Source: CAYUEN01 sp964443745
Lineage (GTDB): Bacteria; Campylobacterota; Campylobacteria; Campylobacterales; QNZT01
DNA length: 53,161 nt
Direction of reading: 5' to 3'
Assembly: GCA_964443745.1 (NCBI GenBank)
Contig: CAYUEN010000010.1
Location: 1-53,161, forward strand
Shown: in pieces, positions 16,260-24,964 of the stretch
Numbering within the stretch: position 1 is the stretch's first letter
Layout of the letters: the number at the start of each line of letters is the position of its first letter
Notes under the pieces: generated by a model
The model's database searches: none
The model's input: the letters and a program-made list of their open reading frames with translations, nothing else
What the model was told of the DNA's origin: nothing
Translations under genes and position numbers: made by a program

Positions 16260-17316
16260 AAATCAACCTCTTTTTACGTTTGGGGTCTTCATCGATCACA
16301 AAACGCATTCCTCCCCCCTCTCTGATTGTCGACAACAACTCCTTCTCCACCTTTTCGGGTAACTTCTCCCGGGAAGAGACGATATCGAGCATTTTATTGA
16401 TCCGCTGATTTTGCATCTCCATCATCCGCATCTCTTTCTCTTTTTGCAACTGCTCTTCGTGCATTCGCAATTTGATCTGTTGATTGCGTCTGACAAGCAG
16501 ATAGAGAATCAAAAGTCCCAACAACACGAGCCCCGCTACGACCGCGATCAGAATCATCGTAACTTTTTGATTCTGCTGCGCCTGCTGCATAGCGATCGTC
16601 TGCCGCTTCGCCTCCGCTTCACGGTCGATTTTCGCCATGGCCAGATGTTGCTGTAGTCTCTTCTCTTCGAGCTCGTTTTCGATCTGCGCTTTCCGTAACG
16701 CCTGTTTTGCCTGCAGATCGGCGATCTCACGCTCTTTTTTAGCCTCAATTTCCGCGATTTTCGCTCTGGTCTCCTCCTGAAGTTTCGCCAATTGAAGTTC
16801 GTATGCCTTCTTCTCGTTCTGCAACTGTACCTCTCTCTGCCGCTGTTGCAGATCGAGCGTTTTGAGCGATTTGAGCTTTTCGTTTTCCAGTTTCAACTGC
16901 TGCAGTTTGGTCTCCAACTGCATCTTTTTCAGTGCCAGGTCGTATTCCAGCAGCTCCTTTTGTGAAGCGTACCGTTTGAGCAGATCCTCTCTCTCTTGCT
17001 CCTGATCGCTCTTTTTGTCGATTTCTTTCATCGTTTCGGATCCACTGCCATTCGTTTCCGTCCCGCCTACGACGACCGGCATCGTGAGATTCGTCTCCAC
17101 GGCTGCAAAATCTTCGTTGGCGGTCCGATTCCTCTCCGCCGCAATCACGACGGTGGTATTGGTTTCGTTTGTGGTATTGGTTTCTTGTCGGGAGAGCGGT
17201 ACTACAACGGAGTCCGATCGGTTCGTCTCCAACGCATTGAGCGCTTTGAGCCGCTCTTCATCCACGTTACATCCACCCATGGCAAATGTCAGAATCATCA
17301 TCATCAAAAATCTCAT
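16249..17316 (-). CDS. lipoprotein-signal protein with long coiled coil and internal TM
   Basis: 355 residues from the ATG at 17316, preceded by GGAGGT. A lipobox-like N-terminus (F-A-M-G-G-C) is followed by a Thr/Asn-rich segment, a coiled coil of about 140 residues rich in K, E, Q and L (about 105-250), a membrane helix (about 255-278) and a second short helical region. A lipid anchor plus a later membrane helix is odd topology: either the first segment is not cleaved as a lipoprotein, or the coil lies in the periplasm between two anchors. It is the last gene of the large minus-strand cluster, one base after ttcA. Function is unknown. Confidence 0.72.
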   Translation of the reverse strand: MRFLMMMILTFAMGGCNVDEERLKALNALETNRSDSVVVPLSRQETNTTNETNTTVVIAAERNRTANEDFAAVETNLTMPVVVGGTETNGSGSETMKEIDKKSDQEQEREDLLKRYASQKELLEYDLALKKMQLETKLQQLKLENEKLKSLKTLDLQQRQREVQLQNEKKAYELQLAKLQEETRAKIAEIEAKKEREIADLQAKQALRKAQIENELEEKRLQQHLAMAKIDREAEAKRQTIAMQQAQQNQKVTMILIAVVAGLVLLGLLILYLLVRRNQQIKLRMHEEQLQKEKEMRMMEMQNQRINKMLDIVSSREKLPEKVEKELLSTIREGGGMRFVIDEDPKRKKRLIFRD

Positions 17317-17317
17317 G

Positions 17318-18085
17318 TTACCTCCGTAATTTTTCCGGATCGAAAAAACTGCTCTCATGTATGTGCTCGAATGCCGATTTGAGCGAAACGAAAAGCCCTC
17401 TGTTCTCCTCTTCCAGCCGATGGAGCAACCTCTTTACTTTCGCCCGGGCATAGGGGGCTTTGACATCAAAGCGCATCCCGGGACACGCTTCGTCTCCGAT
17501 CGTCGGAAGATTGTTGGCAAGTGCTGCATCCACCAACTGACGTTCTCTCACCATAATCATCGGCCGGATCACCAGCAGTCCGTTGCCCGCGCGATAGAGC
17601 GGCGGCATGGAGCGAAGCGCGCCGTTGTAGAGGAAATTCATGAAAAAACTCTCCGCCGCATCGTCCAGATGGTGCCCCAGCGCCACGGTGCCGAACCCCT
17701 CTTCCAAAGCGACGCGATAGAGCGCGCCGCGCCGCATACGGGAAAAGAAACTACAATAAGAGGAGTTTTCGCGAATTTTCTCCCGTGCCGTCTCGTAGAT
17801 ATCCGTTTTGACGATCTTGTGGGGAATGCCGTATTGTTTACAATGGGCGGCAAGCTCGGAGAAATCCTCTCCCATCCCATAATCGATCGTCACCGCCAGA
17901 AAATCGAAACGAAAAGGCACGACCCTCTGTCGATATCTGAGAATATGCGCCAGCGTCAAAGAATCCTTCCCGCCGCTAAGCCCCAGCATGACGCGATCCC
18001 CCTCTTCGATGAGGCGATATTTCGCGTTGGTGCGTCCGACGATTCTCAGCAGCTTTTTGCTAAGAACGATATCGTTTTCAGCCAA
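17318..18085 (-). CDS. ttcA: tRNA 2-thiocytidine synthetase TtcA-like
   Basis: 255 residues. A PP-loop ATP-binding motif S-G-G-K-D-S (about 37-42) and the L-G-H-H-L-D-D motif (about 136-142) mark the TtcA/TilS N-type fold. TtcA thiolates cytidine 32 of tRNAs with an iron-sulfur cluster held by a CxxC pair and a third cysteine. Here the pair reads C-S-F-F (C111, F114): the second cysteine is phenylalanine. The third (C201 in ACPGMRF) is kept. The rest (SRMRRGALY) is typical. The start is TTG, overlapping the mtn stop by eight bases. The missing ligand makes the exact chemistry uncertain. Confidence 0.8.
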   Translation of the reverse strand: MAENDIVLSKKLLRIVGRTNAKYRLIEEGDRVMLGLSGGKDSLTLAHILRYRQRVVPFRFDFLAVTIDYGMGEDFSELAAHCKQYGIPHKIVKTDIYETAREKIRENSSYCSFFSRMRRGALYRVALEEGFGTVALGHHLDDAAESFFMNFLYNGALRSMPPLYRAGNGLLVIRPMIMVRERQLVDAALANNLPTIGDEACPGMRFDVKAPYARAKVKRLLHRLEEENRGLFVSLKSAFEHIHESSFFDPEKLRR

Positions 18086-18779
18086 CGATACGATCCACCA
18101 TCTTGATCACGAACGCCGCACTCTCCCTGGCGGAACTCTCCAGAAACGTATCGAAATTGAATCCGGCATCCATATCCGCCGCGTCGCTGATCGCCCTGAG
18201 GATACAAAAGGGGGTATCCAGGGCGTCACAGACCACCGCGACCGCCGCCCCCTCCATCTCCAGCGCATCGGCTCCGAAGGTCTCTTTGATCCACGCTTTG
18301 CGCCGCTCGTCGGCGATGAATTGATCTCCCGTGGCGACGATACCCTCCTTCAGCTCGATTCCCATCTCTTCGGAGACTTCGTGAGCGATACGTCGAAGAC
18401 CGGCATCCGTATCCACGAAAACCTTCCCCTCCGGAACGAATCCGTAAGGGTGTCCGAACGCCGTGATATCCAAATCATGCTGGCAGAGTTTCGTGGCGAC
18501 GATCAGATCGCCGATACGAAGATCTTCGCTGATCGCTCCTGCCACCCCGCTGAAAAGAAGATGCGTCGCACCGAATTTTTCGATCATCGTCGATGCGGTC
18601 AGAGAGGCGAAAACCTTGCCGATCTTGCTGTAGGCGATGACCAGTTCCACCTCTTTGTAGCGGCATGTATAGTAACGGTTGTCCGCGACGGTCGTCATCT
18701 CGTACTCGTCGAAATACTCCAGAAGCGGCGTGATCTCTTCGACCATCGCCCCCATGATCGCGATCTTCATCTTCTCCAC
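18078..18779 (-). CDS. mtn: 5'-methylthioadenosine/S-adenosylhomocysteine nucleosidase
   Basis: About 233 residues. Conserved nucleosidase features: I-A-I-M-G-A-M-V-E-E-I at the start, F-S-G-V-A-G-A in the middle, M-E-G-A-A-V-A-V-V-C (substrate-binding M-E) and the R-A-I-S-D-A-A-D catalytic aspartate segment. The enzyme hydrolyses MTA and SAH; in Campylobacterota the same enzyme also cleaves 6-amino-6-deoxyfutalosine in the menaquinone pathway. A GTG start at 18779 abuts the fabD stop, with GAGGAG nine bases upstream; an ATG three codons later is an alternative. Confidence 0.92.
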   Translation of the reverse strand: MEKMKIAIMGAMVEEITPLLEYFDEYEMTTVADNRYYTCRYKEVELVIAYSKIGKVFASLTASTMIEKFGATHLLFSGVAGAISEDLRIGDLIVATKLCQHDLDITAFGHPYGFVPEGKVFVDTDAGLRRIAHEVSEEMGIELKEGIVATGDQFIADERRKAWIKETFGADALEMEGAAVAVVCDALDTPFCILRAISDAADMDAGFNFDTFLESSARESAAFVIKMVDRIVG

Positions 18780-19706
18780 TTACGCGATCTCCTCGAACAC
18801 TTTTTCCAAGCTTACCATATCGGTGACGGAGAGGGTCGGTTTTTTGGTGTTTCTTCGATTGAGCCCTTTCAAAACCGAGCCTCCAAATTCGATGAAGAGG
18901 TCTACATCCTCTTCGATACTCCGAATCGACTGTTTGTAGAGCACCGGTTTGACGAGCTGTTCGGCAAGCAAAGAGACCGCCTCTTCTTTGCTCCGATATT
19001 TTTGGGCGGTGACATTGGAGACGACAGGGGCGTTGAATCGCTCTTGCAATCTCTCTTCCAGTTGCGATCGGAGCGGTTCGACGGCCGGCTCGAGCAGCGG
19101 GCAGTGGCTCGCGACGGACATATTCAACAGCAGCGCTCGCTTCGCGCCCGCCTCTTTGAACCGGGGTTCGAGCGCGGCAAGATCGCTTCTGATTCCGGCC
19201 GCGACGATCTGTCCGTCGCTGTTGTAATTGGCGGGCCAGACTTTTTTACCCTCCTCTCTCGCCTGCGCAGCGATCTCCTCCACCTTCTCGTCGCCAAGGC
19301 CGATCAACGCCATCATTCCCGCATCGATCCCTTCGCAGGCCTGCTGCATCAGCTTGCCCCGCTCATGCACCAGGCCGACTCCGTCGATAGCATCCAGGGC
19401 TCCGACGCTGACGAGGGCGGAAAATTCACCCAGTGAGTGTCCGAGTGCCAGAAGGGGCTTGATTTCCATCTCGTTTTCGAACAATCGGTGCGCGATGGCG
19501 CTCACCAATAAAATCGCGGGCTGTGTATAGGCCGTCTGTTCCAGAAGATCGTTCTCTTCGAAAAGGAGCCTTTTAAAATCGGTCTTGATACGTTCTCCGG
19601 CCGCTTCGACCATCTCTCTGGCGATTTCGCTGGAGTCGTAGAACTCCCTTCCCATCCCCGTCGACTGTGATCCCTGGCCAGGGAAGATAAACGCAATTTT
19701 TTTCAT
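18780..19706 (-). CDS. fabD: malonyl-CoA:ACP transacylase FabD
   Basis: 308 residues. F-P-G-Q-G-S-Q near the N-terminus and the nucleophile motif G-H-S-L-G-E (serine near residue 91) identify the enzyme, and the catalytic histidine is in A-S-H-C-P. It loads malonyl groups onto acyl carrier protein for fatty-acid synthesis. It follows the AAA+/Fis gene with a four-base overlap (ATGA) and runs directly into mtn. Confidence 0.95.
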   Translation of the reverse strand: MKKIAFIFPGQGSQSTGMGREFYDSSEIAREMVEAAGERIKTDFKRLLFEENDLLEQTAYTQPAILLVSAIAHRLFENEMEIKPLLALGHSLGEFSALVSVGALDAIDGVGLVHERGKLMQQACEGIDAGMMALIGLGDEKVEEIAAQAREEGKKVWPANYNSDGQIVAAGIRSDLAALEPRFKEAGAKRALLLNMSVASHCPLLEPAVEPLRSQLEERLQERFNAPVVSNVTAQKYRSKEEAVSLLAEQLVKPVLYKQSIRSIEEDVDLFIEFGGSVLKGLNRRNTKKPTLSVTDMVSLEKVFEEIA

Positions 19707-20512
19707 AAATACTCCTTGTTTTCATTGATTTTTTTCCGTAGTGTATTTCGGTTGAGGCCCAGCTTCTCGGCCAGTTGGAGTTGGGACTTGTAAAAACTGA
19801 AACCCGCTTTGAGCAGTGGAGCTTCATAGAGATAGAGAAGTTCCCGGTACCCTTCTCCTTTGACGATGCGGCTTTTTAGATAGATCTCAAAAAGATCCAT
19901 CAATTCACTCTCTGTCATCGTTTTGGCGATCATCACAAGGTAGACCGATTTTTTGAGGGAGTAGGCGTTGACCGAAAGATCGGGATGAAAACTTTTCAAC
20001 TCGATATTCTGATGCCCTTCCAACCCCAACGCCCTGCCGATTTCCTCTTTGAACATATCGATCAACGGAGGAATATCCTCTTCACGCTCACGCAGAGGTG
20101 GCAATTGGATCGTGATACTGAAAAACTGGTCCATAATTTGGGGTGACGGGAGAATCTGTGCGGTCGCGATGATCCGCGTGGGATAGATGTTGAGCAGTCT
20201 CTGAAAACGGCCAATATCTCGCATCCTCTCGAAATCTGTAACGATCAGGCTCTCCTGCTCCTGCAGAAGATTCTCCAACCTTTCGAAGGAGATATCCGCG
20301 CCGACGACGGGAGCCTGTACGATCTGGGATGCGAGGGTTCGTTTGCCCGTCCCTCTTTCGCCTACGATCAGCGCGTTGACACCGATGCTTTTAAGAAGGC
20401 TGGCAGATCTCAGAGCCTCTTTCGAAGCCCTGCTCTGTGCGATGAAATCAGTTGCACCCACATCCTGTACCGCAACTCTCGTTACCGCCGACCTGTCCGC
20501 TGAGGATTTCAT
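19703..20512 (-). CDS. degenerate sigma-54-activator-like AAA+ protein with Fis-type HTH
   Basis: 269 residues if the ATG at 20512 is used (GAGAGG nine bases upstream; it overlaps slyD by 65 bases); a GTG at 20461 would give the 252-residue part that resembles homologues. A Walker A motif (GERGTGKRT) is present, but the region that normally carries the sigma-54 contact loop GAFTGA is missing: only about 30 residues separate Walker A from the Walker-B-like L-I-V-T-D-F. The C-terminus is a Fis-type helix-turn-helix (LAEKLGLNRNTLRKKI). It therefore looks like a DNA-binding remnant or a regulator that does not open sigma-54 promoters. No response-receiver domain is present. Confidence 0.75.
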   Translation of the reverse strand: MKSSADRSAVTRVAVQDVGATDFIAQSRASKEALRSASLLKSIGVNALIVGERGTGKRTLASQIVQAPVVGADISFERLENLLQEQESLIVTDFERMRDIGRFQRLLNIYPTRIIATAQILPSPQIMDQFFSITIQLPPLREREEDIPPLIDMFKEEIGRALGLEGHQNIELKSFHPDLSVNAYSLKKSVYLVMIAKTMTESELMDLFEIYLKSRIVKGEGYRELLYLYEAPLLKAGFSFYKSQLQLAEKLGLNRNTLRKKINENKEYL

Positions 20513-20948
20513 CGGGCGTCGCCTCTCTGGTATCGAGAATCGTAACGGAGAACATCAGGTCTTTTCCGGCAAGCGGATGGTTGTAGTCAATCGTCACACC
20601 GTTTTCGTCGAAAGACTTGACCGTTACCTGAACGGTTTGACCGTCTTCGGACTGCCCGTAGAGTTGCATTCCCTCTTTGAGATCCAATCCGGCAAACTGC
20701 TCTTTGGGCAGTGTATCTACCGCTTCCGGGTTGTATTCGCCATACGCTTCCGAAGCGGGGACTTTGATATCGGCGCTTTCGCCTTTTTCGAGTCCGTAGA
20801 GTTGTCTTTCCAATCCTGGAATGATCTGCCCTTTTCCCGTGATGAACTCCAACGGTCCATGTCCTTTGTTGGAGTCGAGTATTTCGCTTCCACCGGCTTC
20901 TGTCAGTTCATATTCTATCGATACGACCTGGTTGTCTGCTACTGTCAT
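20448..20948 (-). CDS. slyD: FKBP-type peptidyl-prolyl isomerase SlyD-like
   Basis: 166 residues. FKBP domain with G-H-G-P-L-E-F-I-T-G and I-I-P-G-L-E, an inserted-flap region (about 68-120), and a short cysteine-rich tail C-G-T-G-C-G-C that can bind metal such as nickel. SlyD helps protein folding and nickel delivery to hydrogenase in other bacteria; a metal role here is inferred from the tail only, which is much shorter than the His-rich tail of E. coli SlyD. Confidence 0.9.
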   Translation of the reverse strand: MTVADNQVVSIEYELTEAGGSEILDSNKGHGPLEFITGKGQIIPGLERQLYGLEKGESADIKVPASEAYGEYNPEAVDTLPKEQFAGLDLKEGMQLYGQSEDGQTVQVTVKSFDENGVTIDYNHPLAGKDLMFSVTILDTREATPDEILSGQVGGNESCGTGCGCN

Positions 20949-21010
20949 AGTTTTTCCTTAATTTTATAGTGCATTTGTATTCTATCCAAACAATCTTAGT
21001 ATAGAGAAAG

Positions 21011-21853
21011 CTATTCGAGATGTTTGCTGGCCATCTGTGCCTGTTTGGTATCGGGATAACTTTCGATGAGCGCATTGAAAAAACGGCGTGCATTCTCTTT
21101 GTCCTTGATCTTTTCGAAAGAGATCGCCGTATGCAGCAGAAGTGTCGGCATATAGGAGGCTTTGTCGTAATACTCCACACTCTTTTTGAAATAGAAGATC
21201 GCATCCGTATAGCGTTTTTCGTAATAAGAGATCTCTCCCAGATAGTAGGTCGCCTGAGCGGGCTTGTATTCCGCTTTGTGGAGAGAGTCGAAAAGCTCGA
21301 TCGCTTCGTCGTACTTTTTGGCGCGATATTTCGCGATCGCCTCTTTCAGAAGCTGTGCATTCGTTTTCGGGGTCGGTTTTTTCTTTTTGCTTTTGGGCGG
21401 TGTGGTGGAAGCGGTACTTCTCCTGGCCGACAGGTCGTCGATCATCGCCCCCAGTTTTTGCAACACTTTCTCGATCTTTTCATACTGTTGCTGCTGTTTC
21501 TCTTTTAATGCATCGATCTGCTCCTGGAGCGAAGAGAGATCTTTCGACGGTTCGGGGGACTGCCGGAGTTCGGATATCTTTTTGTCTGTCTTACCGATCT
21601 TCTGTCCCATCCCTTCCACGACGCTTCGAAGACCTTCCAACTGCTCTTTGAGACGCTCTATTTCGAGTTTCAGCGCTTTGATCTGACGTTTGTTGGCAAG
21701 TGAGGTACGCTTGTTTTCGATCATCAACTTTTCGGTCTCGTTCAATCCGTAGGGATTGGCTCCCTGCGTCATGCCCGTACCGAAGGCCGAAGGCTCCTCG
21801 GCATATCCGAATGTCGCCACCATCAAGGCGGCATACAGGATTCTCTGGATCAT
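21011..21853 (-). CDS. cpoB: Tol-Pal accessory protein CpoB/YbgF
   Basis: 280 residues. Signal peptide (about 1-18), a coiled coil (about 45-135) that trimerises the protein in relatives, a Lys/Pro-rich linker (PKSKKKKPTPK) and C-terminal TPR repeats (about 165-280; AIELFDSLHKAEYKPAQATYYLGE is typical over its length). In E. coli CpoB ties Tol function to septal peptidoglycan synthesis. It stands immediately downstream of pal, as usual. Confidence 0.88.
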   Translation of the reverse strand: MIQRILYAALMVATFGYAEEPSAFGTGMTQGANPYGLNETEKLMIENKRTSLANKRQIKALKLEIERLKEQLEGLRSVVEGMGQKIGKTDKKISELRQSPEPSKDLSSLQEQIDALKEKQQQQYEKIEKVLQKLGAMIDDLSARRSTASTTPPKSKKKKPTPKTNAQLLKEAIAKYRAKKYDEAIELFDSLHKAEYKPAQATYYLGEISYYEKRYTDAIFYFKKSVEYYDKASYMPTLLLHTAISFEKIKDKENARRFFNALIESYPDTKQAQMASKHLE

Positions 21854-21860
21854 CTATATG

Positions 21861-22406
21861 TTAGAGCGTGGCCGGAAAGAGTTTGATATCCGCTCTTCTG
21901 TTCTCCTGCCAACAGTCGGGATTGTGTTCGGTACATACGGGTTTGCTCTCTCCGTAGCTGACCACCGTCATACGGCTCTCTTCCACTCCCGAAATACTGA
22001 GTGCATCCTTGACACTTTTGGCACGTTTGAGCCCCAGCGCGTAGTTGTATTCGTCCGTTCCCCACTCGTCGCAGTTTCCTTCGATCTTGATATTGAGATC
22101 TTTGGCGAGATCGCCGTTTAGTATCACGGCGTCGCTTTGGATCTTCTCCTCTTCGGAAGGACGAATGTTGTATTTGTCGGTATCGAAATAGATACTCTGC
22201 AGCTCTTTGGAGATCGCGGCGATTCTGTCATCGACCGTAGCGTATCCGACACTCTCCTGCCCCTCCTGCATCGTATTGACTCCGGTATCGACCGCTTTGA
22301 CCTGAGGCTGGGTCGGCGTAGCCGTCTCCACTTCGGGGGCTTTTTGGGCACAACCGGCGAAGAACGCCGACAGCAAAAGCGTGCCTATCAAAAGGTTCCT
22401 TTTCAT
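21861..22406 (-). CDS. pal: peptidoglycan-associated lipoprotein Pal
   Basis: 181 residues. Lipobox F-F-A-G-C at residues 15-19, a Thr/Pro linker, then an OmpA-like peptidoglycan-binding domain with I-Y-F-D-T-D, G-N-C-D-E-W-G-T-D-E-Y-N, L-G-L-K-R-A and N-R-R-A-D-I. Pal sits in the outer membrane and binds peptidoglycan, and TolB loads or unloads it. It follows tolB after a 61-base AT-rich gap that may hold an extra promoter. Confidence 0.95.
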   Translation of the reverse strand: MKRNLLIGTLLLSAFFAGCAQKAPEVETATPTQPQVKAVDTGVNTMQEGQESVGYATVDDRIAAISKELQSIYFDTDKYNIRPSEEEKIQSDAVILNGDLAKDLNIKIEGNCDEWGTDEYNYALGLKRAKSVKDALSISGVEESRMTVVSYGESKPVCTEHNPDCWQENRRADIKLFPATL

Positions 22407-22467
22407 TTTTACTCCTTCTCTTTACAAAGATTCTATCAACATTTAGATAAAAATTTAAAATATTCCA

Positions 22468-23730
22468 TTACCAGTCGATCGACTGTATTTTTCCCACACG
22501 CAGGGGGAAGAGAAAACTTCTGTTTTCGTTGAGTCTGAGAACACCCAGTGAACTCTCGTTACCCACATACTTGATGAACAAAACCGTATCGGCATCCTCG
22601 CCGAACCGAGGGAACATATTCTTCCCGTTCGTCGTCAACTTTCGGATGAAATCGGTCTGGGTGGAGATCAGATAGAGGTTGAAGATGTAGTCTCCCAGCT
22701 CGCTCTTCCCCTCTCTACTGGAATAGACGATATATTTGCCGAACGATGTACAGGAGCTGTTGTTGCGCCCATGGTAGATCATCTGCTCGACACTCCCTCC
22801 GCTGATCGATTTGGAAAAGACGTTGGGATATCCCAGGCGCTCCGAAATGAAAACGAAACGCTTGTCATGATCGACGAATTGTCCTCCGACATCGATACCC
22901 CCATATCGCGTCAACCGCTTTTTCGTACCGCTTCCAAGATCGTAGAGATAGATATCCGGCTGATCTTTGGGTGCCATCGTCAACAGGAGTTTCGATCCGT
23001 CCTCGCTCACGTCCGAGCAGACGATCATTCCGGGGCTGCTCGCGATTTTGCGTTTTTCGCCGGTAAAGATGTTCACCTTGTAGAGTGTCGGAAGATAGCC
23101 GTTGTAGGAGGTGTAGTAGAAAGAGGTCTGTTTGTCGTTCGCCCATTTGGGAAAGACATTGAGCCCTCCACGTACGACGGTCTTCTGGAAAGAGAGCGTA
23201 TAGTCGGAGACGACGATATTCGCCTTTCCGGAGGCGGTGTATTTGGCGAAAAGAATATATTTGCGCATCCATGCGATGGAGGGTGCGCCGACGTACTTGT
23301 TGATGTCGATCGCGGCGTTGTGCGCCAAAAACGGATAACGCTTCGGGCGGGTGATCGAGTAGAACTTCTCATAGAGGGTCGTTTGGTTTTTGAGGTTGAT
23401 CAACTTGACACTCGCGAGGAGTTTCCCGGCTTGTTGTTCCAGTTTGACTTTGGCGAGAAGCTCGTTGCCTTCCCGGGCGAGCTCTTCGTATCCGCTGCGA
23501 TCTTCGTATCCCATTTTGACGTACTCTTTGCCGATATCAAAATGGGCGCTCACTTTCAAATCCCCTATCAATAGCTTGAGAAATTTTCGGTTGAGCCGCT
23601 GATCCACCATCGCAGACGCATCCGCTACGACGATTTTCGGCGCTTTTTCGATCTGTTTGACGATCTCTATCGTGGAATCGAACGCAAAAAGTTCGTATCC
23701 CACCATCAAAATCAGTAGCAATATTCTCAT
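22468..23730 (-). CDS. tolB: Tol-Pal translocation protein TolB
   Basis: 420 residues. Signal peptide (about 1-16), an N-terminal domain and a C-terminal beta-propeller whose blades show repeated turns such as S-P-G-M-I-V-C-S-D-V-S-E-D-G-S-K and Y-L-Y-D-L-G-S-G. TolB is periplasmic and shuttles between Pal and TolA. It abuts the end of tolA directly. Confidence 0.92.
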   Translation of the reverse strand: MRILLLILMVGYELFAFDSTIEIVKQIEKAPKIVVADASAMVDQRLNRKFLKLLIGDLKVSAHFDIGKEYVKMGYEDRSGYEELAREGNELLAKVKLEQQAGKLLASVKLINLKNQTTLYEKFYSITRPKRYPFLAHNAAIDINKYVGAPSIAWMRKYILFAKYTASGKANIVVSDYTLSFQKTVVRGGLNVFPKWANDKQTSFYYTSYNGYLPTLYKVNIFTGEKRKIASSPGMIVCSDVSEDGSKLLLTMAPKDQPDIYLYDLGSGTKKRLTRYGGIDVGGQFVDHDKRFVFISERLGYPNVFSKSISGGSVEQMIYHGRNNSSCTSFGKYIVYSSREGKSELGDYIFNLYLISTQTDFIRKLTTNGKNMFPRFGEDADTVLFIKYVGNESSLGVLRLNENRSFLFPLRVGKIQSIDW

Positions 23731-24579
23731 CTATCGTTCCTTGTCTGCAAATTCGAATGTGGCTTCGATATAAGATCCTTTTTTATATGCAGGAAATCTT
23801 TCGTATTCTAAATTATCAAGAAACACCTTAAGCTTTGTATTAAACAGATCGTTGTTGGAGAGTTTGAGAATCCGATACGAGAGTCTGCCGCGGTTGTCGA
23901 TGCGGATCCTCACGTCCGCCTTGAGGCCGTCCTGCGTCGAAATCGTCCGGTTCCACTTGGCCATGATTTTGTTGGCGACGGGACTCCAGAAATCGTGCTC
24001 TTCACCACTTTTTTTGTGGGCGGAAGCTTTTGAGACACGCAACTCTTCGACAAGTTTCTGTGCTCTTCTTCTCTTTGCCGCCGCCTTTTTCATACGTTCC
24101 GCCTTTTTTCTCGCCTCCTCCGCTTTGCGCTTTTTCAGACGGCTCGCTCTTGCGGCCTCCTGCTTGCGTTTCTCTTCGATCGCCTTTTTGTAGGCGTCTG
24201 TGCGGACGGTGGAGAAGAGATCCTTGGCGCTTTTGGCCACCTTGTCGCGGCTGTCTTTCACCTCTTCCTCTTTTTTCTCCTCCTCTTCGGGTTCGGGTTT
24301 GGGAACCTCGACTACCTCGGATTTCGTCTCCTGGGGAGATGGTTTTTGGATCTCCTGTGGCTTGATCTCCTCCCTGGGCTCTTCCTTTGGTTTGGGTGCG
24401 GGCGGTTTTTCCTGCATGATTTGATCGATTTCGACAACGACGGCATCTTCGACGTTGTATCCGTAATCTTTCTTTTCATTCTCTTCGAAAAGTATACCCG
24501 TGATAGCGAGAAGAATGGAGAGATAGATGATGATTGACGCAATCAGCGCAATCAGTTTGTAGACTCTTTTTTCAACCAT
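23731..24579 (-). CDS. tolA: TolA/TonB-type energy transducer
   Basis: 282 residues. One N-terminal membrane helix (about 8-30), a Pro/Lys/Glu-rich periplasm-spanning segment (PPAPKPKEEP), a long Ala/Lys/Arg helix (about 130-180) as in TolA domain II, and a C-terminal TonB/TolA fold (about 195-282; ADVRIRIDNRGRLSYRIL). Position between tolR and tolB decides TolA over TonB. It overlaps tolR by eight bases. Confidence 0.88.
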   Translation of the reverse strand: MVEKRVYKLIALIASIIIYLSILLAITGILFEENEKKDYGYNVEDAVVVEIDQIMQEKPPAPKPKEEPREEIKPQEIQKPSPQETKSEVVEVPKPEPEEEEKKEEEVKDSRDKVAKSAKDLFSTVRTDAYKKAIEEKRKQEAARASRLKKRKAEEARKKAERMKKAAAKRRRAQKLVEELRVSKASAHKKSGEEHDFWSPVANKIMAKWNRTISTQDGLKADVRIRIDNRGRLSYRILKLSNNDLFNTKLKVFLDNLEYERFPAYKKGSYIEATFEFADKER

Positions 24580-24964
24580 TCGTGACGAGGGAGACCTTGC
24601 TGAATCCGGATTCTTTGATCACCTTGAGAATATACATCACATCGTCATACTTCAGATCTTTGTCCGCCTTGATATAGACGACGGTATCTTTGGGAAATTT
24701 CTGGGAAAGGAGTCCGAAATTGTCCGCGAAATTTTTGAAATTGAACTCTTTTTCCTTGATATGGATCATACGGTTCGCATCGACTCTTACACTCAGATCC
24801 GGTATTTTCTGTGTGGGCTTGGTGTGTGTTCCCTGAGGAAGATTGATATTGTCCTGATACTCCATCACGGGAGCGGTGACCATCAAGATCGCCATCAACA
24901 CCAGCATGATATCCACAAGCGGCGTGATGTTCAGGTCCGGGTTTTCGTCCCAATTAAAGTGCAT
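24572..24964 (-). CDS. tolR: TolR/ExbD-type proton-channel subunit
   Basis: 130 residues. The membrane helix near residues 14-34 carries the essential aspartate in T-P-L-V-D-I-M-L-V, and the periplasmic domain ends in the usual I-K-A-D-K-D ... V-M-Y-I-L-K pattern. With TolQ it uses proton-motive force to drive TolA. It overlaps tolQ by 11 bases. Confidence 0.92.
   Translation of the reverse strand: MHFNWDENPDLNITPLVDIMLVLMAILMVTAPVMEYQDNINLPQGTHTKPTQKIPDLSVRVDANRMIHIKEKEFNFKNFADNFGLLSQKFPKDTVVYIKADKDLKYDDVMYILKVIKESGFSKVSLVTNG

Noticed and set aside
17988..19436. Plus-strand open frame of about 482 codons
   Set aside because: It is antisense to mtn and fabD, whose motifs are certain; composition is typical of a shadow frame.
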